This document shows, piece by piece, positions 1-8,281 of a stretch of 25,590 bases of DNA. Both the position numbers and the translations under genes were made by a program. This DNA is from Dinochytrium kinnereticum (lineage: Eukaryota > Chytridiomycota > Chytridiomycetes > Chytridiales > Chytridiaceae): assembly GCA_027604005.1 (NCBI GenBank), contig JADGJT010000280.1, forward strand, positions 5,824-31,413, read 5' to 3'. The notes below the pieces were generated by a model. The model saw nothing but the letters and a program-made list of their open reading frames with translations, was not told where the DNA came from and ran no database searches. Each line of letters begins with the position of its first letter. Within the stretch, counting starts at the first letter, position 1.

Positions 1-1416
1 AACACGACTCTCCCCCTGTTTTCCTTTTCAGACCCCCCCCTCAACCTAACCAACCCCCAGCTTGTGTGTGCTTTGTGGTTCCTCTTGGCGCGGGGGGGGG
101 GGGGCGGCCCCCCAAATCTTTGGAAAGCGTACTCACAAGTCACGAAGTGGAGCAGATATGAGCGATGAAGGGACCGCCCCTGAAAACTGGTTGTTTTCCA
201 CCCACTGATATCAAATTACTATTTTGTGAACAAGAGCAAAGCAAGAAGGTGAAAGAATGGAGGAAGATGGCTGGCTCATTACCAGGGCGGCAAGGTTCCT
301 TAGATTGCCCATGGAGTCTGGTAATGCTCCGCTCATGCGGTTATTGGATAAATTCAACTCCGCCAGGTTTGCTAGTTTCGATATGGACTCAGGGAGGCCT
401 CCGGTGAGCTAAGATTGATGATTTTGATGAGGTAAGAGATATTTTTTATCTAACAAGATAGAGAGATACACGTCCCCCATACCTGGTTATCGTTGAGGCT
501 AAGGTATACTAAAGAAGTGCTTTCGCCAAAGACATCTCCAGGAAGTTGGCCCGTGAAGGAATTGCTTGAAAGGTCTGTGAATTTGTTTGCTCGCCATTAG
601 CCGATGTGGAACTCAAGAGTAACGAGATGACAAAGGTTCTGCATCAAACATTCTCCAAGCGCAAGTGATTTTCCACACAGGCGAAACTCACCCAATCGAA
701 TCAGATTCGGCATCCGAAAGACGTAGCTTGGAATGGGTCCCGTAAACTTGTTGTTTGCCATCCACAGCCCCTTAACGTTTGGCATTCCTTGGTTGGTATC
801 ATGAGTTTAGCATCCGAAGCGATCTTCAACGAGCTATGGAGGAGAGACGCCGTCTAACGCCGGCAAAGATTCAATCCAAGGGGGACTCACTGTCAAAGAA
901 CGTGGGGAATGGCGCACTCGTGGTGATGCTTGTCAAGTGTCTGAACGGGGGTCACAGCAAGGTCAGTTCAACAACAGCATCAGCAATGAAAAGAGCAGCA
1001 GAGATGGGCTCAGTGGAAGAATCTGAAGGTTGACCGCACATGTTTTCCAATGTCTGCAGCTCGACCAGCCCCTCGGGGATGGTTGTGAGCGTGTTGATGT
1101 GGATGTTGATGATGGCGCCGTCCCTGCAGTTCACCTTGTAGATGTCCCAGGTGCAGCAGTTCTGCGAGGGGATGCGTGCGAGGGGGAAGAGCGACGAGAG
1201 CAGTCTGCAGCTGTCCGTCATGACGGGCAAAGAGGGCGTGCAGAACTTGGCCAAAGCAAAAGCACAGGACGAGCGATCGTCACACAGCTGGGGAACACTG
1301 GCCTGTGGCCCATCCTCTGTACCACCGGAACTTCCAAGCCTTCCAAGGCAAAACCTGCGCGTACCGCTGCTTTGGTTCACGAGGCTCAGTGAGTATATAC
1401 CCCTTGAACAAAGCAA
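1..1416 (-). CDS. Leucine-rich-repeat protein, GxIP type (partial, 3' end outside window)
   Basis: Six exons read on the minus strand: 1416 (or an internal Met at 1221)..1040, 940..891, 787..692, 574..483, 408..283 and 204..137. A seventh probably starts near 14 and leaves the window. All junctions are GT..AG and phase-consistent. The N-terminal part has a cysteine cap (SCRLLSSLFP, then NCCTWD) like the LRR caps of plant and chytrid LRR proteins. It is followed by about five LRRs with the NNKFTGPIP, NSFTGQLP, NDNQLTGGLP, NNRMSGALP and NNQFSGAVP signatures. Such proteins are usually secreted or membrane-bound ligand-binding modules; no kinase or membrane segment is visible in the part present. 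The first exon is uncertain: the reading frame is open to 1416, but its first 65 residues do not look like a clean signal peptide, so an upstream exon is possible. Function beyond LRR binding is unknown. Confidence 0.75.
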
Positions 1417-1624
1417 GGTAGCTACCTAATAATAGGTTCCAACTGTTCGTCTCTTTGCAGCAGAAAGTGATTCAAACCCCCGCTCTTATTTATTTATTTC
1501 ACTTTGGTTTCTGGGCAAAAGCCCACCAAGCGTCCTCGCTCACATCGGACCAGTCGAGTCGTCCGTCGTTCAGCCAGCCACCCCCCCATGCATGATGCTG
1601 AGCAGACGACACGCAGCCGTCCGT

Positions 1625-2203
1625 CTATCTCTTTGACACGGCCTGCCCGTACATCTTTGTGATCTCACTCTCATGTCTGGGATGGTAGAAGCGCGGGTCG
1701 GTCGTCCTAAACAGAGGCGCTGGGTCCCATCCATACACTTGCGACGATGTCACGGGAACGGGGATGCGCTCGCGGGGCGTCAGCGTGTTCTTCTTTGCAA
1801 ATCCAAGGTACTCCTCTGTGGATATTGTTATGAATCAGGGTGCAAGGGAGGGGCGGTTGTTACCGTCTTCTATCTCGTTCTCGGTGTTGACGTTCATGGT
1901 GTTGGGTTTGTTTGTTATGACGAGGTCTTTCATGGTTTGGGGTTGTGGTTTTGGGTTGATAGGGTGTGAATAGTGTGGAAATTGGAATAAACAGTGGGTG
2001 ACGATGAACATCGTGTTGTGAAGCTTTGGGGAAATGGAGATGATACAGGAAGATCACCTACTGTTCTTGATACTTGGGCTGAGCATGTAGTTCTCGTATA
2101 GCTTATGAACTCTCAACTCCTTTTTGATCGTTTCTGCCTGGATCCGATCAAAGAAGATGGCATTCTTCTCCAGGCTCACCACCTTGTTCTTATCGTCGGC
2201 CAT
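1625..2203 (-). CDS. CFAP144: CFAP144 / FAM183-like axonemal protein
   Basis: Three exons on the minus strand: 2203..2062, 1926..1864 and 1815..1625, giving 131 aa, close to the length of animal FAM183/CFAP144. Junction phases agree (intron 1 phase 1, intron 2 phase 1, the second only 48 bp). The N-terminal part contains a charged helix with KKELRVHKLYENY, followed by TNKPNTM. The C-terminal part has VYGWDPAPL and DPRFYHPRHESEITKMYG. These match, from memory of the family, the KLYTxF, TGKPVSM, GWDTTPL and NHPRxxSEIT stations. The family sits in the microtubule doublets of motile cilia, so its presence implies a flagellated stage. It is transcribed divergently from the lysyl oxidase gene with 775 bp between start codons. 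The exons are too short to stand out in a plain ORF search. Confidence 0.82.
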
Positions 2204-2978
2204 TTTTCGTGTATGTAGTCTTTGCCTGGATGATGGGAAGCGTCGATGATGAAGTGCAGCCTTTATCTCTCTCTTGAAAGGTTCGTCTCAAACGTTGCCC
2301 TCTCTTCAGACGGTGCGCCGCCGTGTCGATCGTGAATGCCGTGGGTGTGGAAGGGTTCGTATCGAGCAGGTATTTTCTTTATCCTTGATATTATATGCAG
2401 TTGGCTAAAGCGTTTGCTTGCAGAGTCCCATTATTCTGTTTGCATTGTGTGATTGGCTGTATATTCGCTCCGCGCTTTGAGTTGGGGACAAGAAGCAAAA
2501 AAAAAAAACACGCCAACAATGGCGTGAGATCCCTCTTACTTCCGTTCATGCTTTTTTACATACGAAGGTGGAAAGGAGGGATGAATCAATGAATGATGAT
2601 GATGAGTGGTGAAAAGAAGTGCTCGGTTTGGGGAGGGGGGTTTTGGTTGTTTGTGATGTTTTTGGTCTCGCTGGATTTTAACGAGGGACCGATCGACAGT
2701 GGAGATGGGGAGACAGCACAGGGAGAACCTGTTAAGAAGCGGTGGCCCCACAACTGCCTCAAATGTGTTTTTGAACGGGACGACAGACTCTAAAGAGACT
2801 TCCTGTGGGGGGGCCCGGACCCTACCGACATCTTCTTGGAGAAAGCTATCCAAGAAACGAGCACAACTCCTTTGACGTGACGTAGCCCCAATTAGCCAAG
2901 AAAGCTTCTCACCCCTTCACATTTAATAAAGAGACAGTAACCACCTCCACCTCCGTTATTCACCTGCCACCAAACACC
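2204..2978. other. Divergent intergenic region between CFAP144 and lysyl oxidase
   Basis: This 775-bp spacer separates two start codons pointing away from each other, so it must carry both promoters. No convincing coding exon was found; reading frames inside it are repetitive (His/Pro-rich on the minus strand) and have no matching splice context. Just upstream of the lysyl oxidase ATG lie a CCCAATTAGCC stretch (about 2885-2895) and an AATAAAGAG stretch (about 2925), both possible promoter elements, though neither is diagnostic. Confidence 0.5.
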
Positions 2979-3930
2979 ATGCGCTCCTCCTGTTTTCTGT
3001 TCACCCCTCTTCTCTTCATCGCTCTCCCCTTTCACTTCTCGTCAGCGCAGAACATCGGAAATGACGCTGCAAAGTCGCAGCTCCTCGCTCCTTACCGGGA
3101 TGAGTTGCCGGATTTCTCCCCTGACGCGGGGTACCTTGCTGAAACCTTGTCGTTGGGATACGTTGATTCTGATGCGGATCCTTGCTTGATGAATGAGGGG
3201 TGCTTGAGCGGACCGGTAAGGCGTTTGGACGCAGCCCTTCTATTTTGGTTTTGTTTGAGTGGGGTTAACGATGGGCGTCTGCCTTTCTTCTTGATCTTGT
3301 TTCAATGGGGTTGCAAGGGGATGAGACGCGTGTTGAGGTTTGGGACCATGATTCATAATTACGGGAAGGTCGATGCGGTGCTTGGGAATCCACCGCTGAG
3401 CGTTCGCCCAGAGAATCCTGCTTACTGGGTGAGGTGATGCGTGGATGGCTATCGTTTGGGCTAATCGCTTGACTTATTTTTTCTCCAAACGTGCTGATAG
3501 CATTGGGATACTTGCCATCAGGTATGTCCCTCAGTCACAACCTTACGAATCACTAACATAAGGACAGCACTGGCATTTCACCGCATACGCCAAATACGAT
3601 CTCCTAAACCTGGACCTGTCCCCGCTCCCCACCATCAAAGGCACCAAATCCGGATTCTGTCTTGAAGATTTTCGATGCCCAGATAGGTCCATGAAGAAGT
3701 TTCATTGCGGGTTTCAAGGCATCACTGCTGGGTGCTCCGATGTCTATGATGACACTTTACCGTGTCAGTGGGTTGATGTGACGGAATTGTTTGAGAGAGG
3801 AATGGGGAATGGGAGTTATGTGCTCAGGGTTGCTGTGAATGGGGAGGGGGTGTTCCCGGAGAGGGAATTGGGGAATAATGTCGCGATGGTGAGGGTTGAT
3901 TTAGGGAGTTTGCCAGAGTATCAGGGGTGA
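2979..3930 (+). CDS. Secreted lysyl oxidase (copper amine oxidase, LOX family)
   Basis: Four exons: 2979..3215, 3318..3428, 3501..3521 and 3568..3930, all joined in phase 0, giving 243 aa. Residues 1-23 form a signal peptide ending in SSA. The LOX catalytic domain follows. HWDTCHQ plus HWH supplies the copper histidines (H122, H124, H126). TKSGFCLED contains the lysine (K150) equivalent to the one that forms the lysyl tyrosyl quinone cofactor, and SDVYDDTLPCQW contains its tyrosine partner (Y183). The C-terminal strand NYVLRVAVN..ELGNN-like segment (seen as SYVLRVAVN and ELGNNVAMV) is also family-typical. The enzyme oxidatively deaminates peptidyl lysine or amines outside the cell. It is a bare catalytic domain without the SRCR domains of animal LOXL proteins. 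The last intron has a textbook CTAAC branch point at 3553-3557. A polyadenylation signal follows at 4071. Confidence 0.88.
3501..3521 (+). other. 21-nt microexon of the lysyl oxidase gene
   Basis: The acceptor GATAG ends at 3500 and the donor GTATGT starts at 3522, leaving seven codons that read HWDTCHQ. Skipping it would keep the reading frame but remove the first copper-ligand histidine and a conserved cysteine. Flanking introns are 72 bp and 46 bp. Confidence 0.8.
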
Positions 3931-4070
3931 GGGTGGTGGTGGTGGCCTTGCCTTTTATCTTGTGACAGATTTTGCTAGTTGTTGGCCCTCTCCCGCTGCT
4001 TCACTGTTGGGTGAATGACTTATCTGCGTTGGATCCGTTGTGTTTTGTTTCTTTGTAAAGTGAAGTCAAC

Positions 4071-4076
4071 AATAAA
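4071..4076 (+). promoter_or_regulatory. Polyadenylation signal AATAAA of the lysyl oxidase gene
   Basis: Exact AATAAA hexamer, 141 bp downstream of the stop codon, in the expected orientation. Confidence 0.5.
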
Positions 4077-4235
4077 GTCAGCAGCAGTTGATAATTTCGA
4101 TAGAAGCCAGCCACCGTTGGCGTTTCACGTCAGAGAGGATGTATTGCAGACTGTATTAAATACCCACTTTAGGGAAACATGACTGAATGAGGTCGTGGTC
4201 AGTGCTATCAAATATAAACAGCAAGGAAAACCATC

Positions 4236-4279
4236 AAGAAAAAAAAAAGAAAAGAAAAGAGAGAGAGAGAAAGAGAGAG
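4236..4279 (+). repeat. Homopurine tract (A/G)
   Basis: Uninterrupted purines: A-rich with interspersed G, then (GA)n. It lies in the 3' spacer between convergent genes. It is a simple-sequence tract with no coding role visible. Confidence 0.85.
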
Positions 4280-4535
4280 CGAGAGCATGAAGCCTTATCT
4301 TTGACACCAGTCACCAACTCTCCAAGAGGTCAAAAAATGAATCATAAAGTAGAAAAGAGAGCAAAAGCCAGGATGGCAACGAGAAAACCCTCTAAATGTA
4401 AAAGTACAGCAATACTGCAGATAAGAGGGGAAGGCCGTGAAAAACGAGGGAGAGGGAGAAAAATAAGATTGTTTTTGTTAAGAGGCTCTAATCGTTTGGC
4501 ATATGACCGAGAGAAAAGGCTTCTCAGCCACTTCC

Positions 4536-5529
4536 TCACCAAGGCCAGTACCAGACCTTTTTCTTATCCTTTGAAGCCATTTGCTTCGCAGCCCTGACCA
4601 TGCTCCCTTCCAAACCCCCCTCAGCGCCTCCTGCCGTCTCAGCAACCATTCCAACAATATCAGCAGGCACACTGGTCTCTTCACCAGCCTCTGTCCATTT
4701 ATCTAAAGCTGTGTCCAGCCTCACATCAGGCTCAGCGACAATCCTCCCACTCTTAATGTAGCGCTCCAACGCCTGGCCTCCCCTCAGAGCCCTGTAATGA
4801 TCGTTGAGACGGACAACGTTGTAAAGAAGAAAAACGTTGGGACCTGGAAGAAGAGTGGCCGCTGCTGAGAATGGGAGGGAGAGGGTGGAGATGAGGAGCC
4901 AGCGGCGGTGGTAGTTGATGCGGTGATGGGAAACGTATTGGAGGTGAGATAGAGCTTGATCGGAGGGAATGTGGGTTGGGTGGTGGACTGTGATCGAGGC
5001 TTCCACCGTGGGCTGTGGCGACGGGTTAAATGTCGATCAGGGATCGTTGAGGGATGAACATAACAAACAAGATCAAGACCCATGAAAGGAAGAACAGAAA
5101 CAAAACAACACTCGGAGATCTCCCAACGATAATCACCTTTATCAAAATGCTCGGTACGTCTTTCAAAAAGTACTCTTCCGCATCAATCCCATCCAAGACG
5201 GCGTTTCCAAACCCATGCAACTTTCTCTGCCAGCTTCCCTCCGGTTTCTCTCCCATCCCATCCCACTGAACCTTGACCCAACTGGACACATTCCGAGCAT
5301 GTCTCCTGGCTTCACTTGCCCATCTTCCGCCGGTTGCGCTGGACACCTCCTCGATCGCCTGGTGCGACTCCTTTGGGATGTGGCAGAACCAGAACAGAGG
5401 AGGTGGCGCTGTTGAGAGGAGGGGCGTTGATGCTGTTGTGGGGGTGGATGAGGCCGTTGCGTGGGGATGACGGAGGGGAAAGAGAATCAGACGGAGGAGG
5501 ATCCGAGGCTGCTGCCCTGGGACGGGCAT
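4536..5529 (-). CDS. Mitochondrial K+/H+-exchange-related protein (Mit_KHE1 family)
   Basis: Two exons on the minus strand, 5529..5137 and 5012..4536, joined in phase 0 across a 124-bp intron (donor GTGATT, acceptor CCACAG), giving about 289 aa. The first exon carries LFWFCHIPKES, then EGSWQRKLHGFGNAVLDGID and EEYFLKDVPS. These match the W-x-KL-x-LG-x-LLDRI-x-EEW-x-LKSIP core of the fungal Mit_KHE1 family (yeast Mrx19/YDL183c). The second exon carries the membrane part: HHRINYHRRWL, a hydrophobic stretch, then GPNVFLLYNVVRLNDHYRAL and ALERYI. Family members are inner-mitochondrial-membrane proteins linked to potassium/proton exchange; whether they are the exchanger itself is unsettled. The start is uncertain: the family usually opens with R-x-FLLPL, seen here as RLILFPL ten to twenty residues in, followed by a Ser/Thr/Pro-rich stretch unusual for the family. 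Confidence 0.78.
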
Positions 5530-5899
5530 CTTTGGATGTGTGAAGGAAGGGCGGATGAGGAAATTTTGTCAAGTCTGGTTACCGTGCCAAAGTGGAGGGA
5601 CGCACCATGGCCAGTCTCTGCTACGAGGATGATGCCCTGTGCACCGCTCGAGAGGGCAAGGAAGGAAGGAAGGAATGGATGGATGGATGGGTGGATGGGT
5701 GGATGGATCCCCAACCCTCCGTCGTTCGCTGTTGCTGCCGCAGCCCCTGATGCTGCCTTGGTTCACCACTGGAGAATGCAATCACATCTGTTCAACTGTT
5801 CACACAAGGAAAAGGCTGCACATCTATTGACTGCATCAACATCTCCTGAAATATACATTTGTAGTGTTCTAGGATCTCTAGATCATTGCGCGCGCGCCT
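5530..5899. other. Intergenic region with tetranucleotide repeat
   Basis: It separates two minus-strand genes: the 3' end of the zinc-finger gene and the 5' end of the Mit_KHE1-like gene. It should contain the promoter of the latter. Apart from the GGAA/GGAT repeat at 5660-5708 nothing stands out. Confidence 0.5.
5660..5708 (+). repeat. GGAA/GGAT tetranucleotide microsatellite
   Basis: Four GGAA-type units are followed by about nine ATGG/GTGG units, ending in GGATCC. This is an imperfect tetranucleotide tandem array. Confidence 0.9.
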
Positions 5900-7145
5900 C
5901 TACTCCGACAGCAAAAAGGACACCCCGAACAGATCAAGCGCCTTGTCACTGGTGACGGGCGTCATCCTCCCGGTTCGAATCTCAAAACGGATATGCTTCT
6001 TCAGCGCATCGCTGCGCGCAAAGGATGCTCCGCAGTGCGAACATGTGAAGGGCCTGGCGTCGCTATGCCGTGCTCGACGATGTCGGTTGAGGTCGTGGCG
6101 GCGTCTGATGAATGAAAAGAGAGAGCAATGGAGGGTCAGGATTGAATGGAATAAGATGGCGATTGAGAGTTCAACTTACTTGAACCCGACATGGCAGATC
6201 TCACAGGCAAAGATATCGCCATCGCTATGGGAGACTTGGTGGGATTTCAGGTGAGATTTCCGGGTGAAGGTGCGTCCGCATTCTGGCCTTTCGCATTTGT
6301 AGACGGGGCCATGCCGTTCTGTCGGGGTCGCTTTGTCCGTTGTCACTGTTGAGGGGGCCGCGTCCGCGTGAGTAAGTGGCGATGTGTTCCGCGATTGGTT
6401 TGATTTCTGCGGTGGCTGTGGAGCGTAAGGGTGGGGGTGTGGTCGAGCGAGGATTGGCGGCGCGGTGATAAGAATGGCATTGGAAGGGAGGGTTGATGAC
6501 GGCATCGGTGCAAAGAAAGTGTGGTGGTGGATGGAGGAAACCCTTGACTGAGAGTAGGGTGGATGAACGCTAAAGTGCATCGGGTCAAGTTAGAAGCATG
6601 TTAGGTTAACAAAACAGAGGCATGCCCACTACTCACTAGCAGGGGGAACTTGGCGATGCAATGCCGTAGGCGTGCACCAGCTGAGAATGCTTACACCGAG
6701 TTGTGGGCTCAACGGGCCCTACGGGTCGAGGCGAGCACCACACTGCAAAAGAGCCGTCGTCACATACGGGAGAAGGAAGCCGCCCATGGTGCCTTGCAGA
6801 GGTTCCAGAGGCGGGCGTGTAGGTTGTCCCCTCACACCTGCAGGTGCCATGTCCATTTGCAGTTGATCGGCTGTCTGAATGGGAAAGGGAAGGCCTAGGC
6901 ATAACGGGGTGGTAGGTGAAGCTGCAGGTGATTGAGGTGCAATGCGAATGTTAGCTGCTGGGATGAGGGGGCATGCGTTGGCAGGCGGCCCAAAACTTGC
7001 TGACTGACCTGCTGCTGCTGGGCGCCGTCACGTCCTGATCGGCATTCGAGGCTGGTGGAGTGGAGGGCGGGGGAGACGGCAGCTGGTTGACGGCCTGCGT
7101 GGCCAGCATCTCCATGTTGAAGTGTTCAGAACGGAATGTGGGCAT
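5900..7145 (-). CDS. C2H2 zinc-finger protein (putative transcription factor)
   Basis: Four exons on the minus strand: 7145..7009, 6921..6637, 6569..6180 and 6104..5900, each junction phase 2, giving 338 aa. The first ~230 residues are Ser/Pro/Thr/His-rich and probably disordered. Fingers lie at about residues 233-255 (C-x4-C-x12-H-x3-H), 263-284 (C-x2-C-x12-H-x4-H) and 292-308 (C-x2-C-x12-H). The third has no second histidine at the usual spacing before the stop. The H/C links are of the short TGEKP-like kind (HSDGDIFAC, HSDARPFTC). It is likely a nuclear DNA-binding regulator; the target is unknown. It is divergent to the cyclase gene. The boundaries of exon 2 are the least certain: a second frame there is also open, but only the chosen one joins both neighbours in phase. 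Confidence 0.72.
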
Positions 7146-7505
7146 CGGTGGAGGCGGCTGAGCGGGGGGGTGCGCGCCAATTTATAAACCAAGAGGCTAA
7201 TCAACGCACCAAAGGGTCCAACGAAAGTTGCTCTTGCGTAAAGCAAACCGTGAGCTTGGATAGTGTTGTGCGTGTGTGTATCAAGCCTCCCTGCCAGCGC
7301 CGTCCTGCAGTTGCTTTCTTGCTTTCTTGGGCGGGAGGAAAGAGGAAAGAAAGCACCGCCGCCGCTGTCTGACGTTGGGTCTTGCAGCAGGCCAAAGGCT
7401 TGTGTTCTTCTTCTACCACCACTTTGGCAGGGGCGGCTGGCGGCGATGAATTGAACAGCCTCGAGCCAATGGGCAGTGGTCTGAGCAGGGGAAAAGGCGG
7501 AAACT

Positions 7506-7526
7506 CTGCTGCTGCTGCTGCTGCTG
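7506..7526 (+). repeat. (CTG)7 trinucleotide repeat
   Basis: Seven perfect CTG units in non-coding sequence between divergent genes. Confidence 0.9.
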
Positions 7527-7555
7527 CGCCACTACTTCCAATCACAGCCGCCTGC

Positions 7556-7577
7556 AATAATAAATAATAATAATAAT
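7556..7577 (+). repeat. (AAT)n trinucleotide repeat
   Basis: About seven ATA/AAT units with one break, in the same spacer as the CTG repeat. Confidence 0.85.
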
Positions 7578-7721
7578 GGCAGGAGGAGGTGAGAATAATA
7601 ATGAATGGCAGGGCAAACCGCCAAAGGGCAGGCAAGCAAGAGGTGGACGGAGACGCGTTGCTGTAAATGGCAGGCAGACAGCGCGAGAAGAGTTAAGCCT
7701 TGCTGGCAACGGATTGCAACT

Positions 7722-7775
7722 ACCACCACTACTACTACTAATGATAAATATAATAATGATAATGATAATAATAAT
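7722..7775 (+). repeat. (ACT)n/(AAT)n/(GATAAT) imperfect repeat
   Basis: ACC/ACT units pass into AAT and GATAAT units over 54 bp. This is the second AT-rich triplet array of this spacer. Confidence 0.8.
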
Positions 7776-8281
7776 GGCTGACTTGAGCAAGCACGTTGAG
7801 CATTCCAAGGCGCTGGTCCGTCCTCTTCCAAAGGGAGCGCGTCAGTAGTGCGCCCCACCAAGTAATTCCATCCAGTATCAGGATCAGAACAACAAGAAAA
7901 TGAACGGTTGACCGAGCAGCATGACCAGCGAGCAAATACGCATACCGCCATGCCATCGGTATCGCAACGTCCATAGACTAGTCAGCTTGACGACGCCATG
8001 TAAATCACCCCCAATGCCATAATTCAAGTAAGGGCATGGCGGGCGGGTAAAGGTAAATCATTGGGTCACTCTTGCCCAAGATTCGCCCCTCCCTCAATCC
8101 GCAATCAACTATACTCGTCTCCCAACAGGCTTCTTGCTTCTTCGCGAGACGGCTGACGATCGGCGAAGGGAAAGAAGAGGGAAGAGAGAAAACGTATCGA
8201 GACTCATCTACATTGCCAGGGCTGGTCGAGGCAGGTCGGTGAGAAGATTGGGGCTCCAGCAAACCCCACCTCCTCACCGCC

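Larger units (their letters stand above)
3931..4535. other. Convergent 3' intergenic region with purine tract
   Basis: This spacer lies between the stop codon of the plus-strand lysyl oxidase gene and that of the minus-strand Mit_KHE1-like gene. It holds an AATAAA at 4071-4076 suited to the former and a 44-nt all-purine run at 4236-4279. No coding exon could be supported; the frames crossing the purine run are Lys/Glu/Arg low complexity. Confidence 0.55.
7146..8281. other. Divergent intergenic region rich in triplet repeats
   Basis: This 1.1-kb spacer lies between the start codons of the zinc-finger gene (minus) and the cyclase gene (plus). It contains (CTG)7 at 7506-7526 and two AAT/ACT-rich arrays near 7556-7577 and 7722-7775. 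Long open frames here code for poly-Ala, poly-Tyr or poly-Ile and follow from the repeats. No gene was supported. Confidence 0.6.

Noticed and set aside
2536..2853. 105-aa minus-strand frame in the CFAP144/lysyl oxidase spacer
   Set aside because: Low-complexity His/Pro composition, no motif, lies in the shared promoter region.
4187..4597. 136-aa plus-strand Lys/Arg/Glu-rich frame
   Set aside because: It is generated by the homopurine tract and runs antisense into the Mit_KHE1-like gene.
5970..5992. GGTTCGAATCTC, resembling a tRNA T-loop
   Set aside because: It lies inside the coding exon of the third zinc finger and no acceptor stem or anticodon arm can be folded around it.
6600..6902. Second open frame in exon 2 of the zinc-finger gene (reads TADQLQMDMAPAG)
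   Set aside because: Its composition looks protein-like, but its phase at the 6637/6569 junction leads into a frame that misses the zinc fingers; the chosen frame joins both sides correctly.
7201..7635. 144-aa minus-strand frame with hydrophobic N-terminus, poly-Tyr and poly-Ala
   Set aside because: The runs come from the AAT and CTG repeats; no splice context and no family resemblance.
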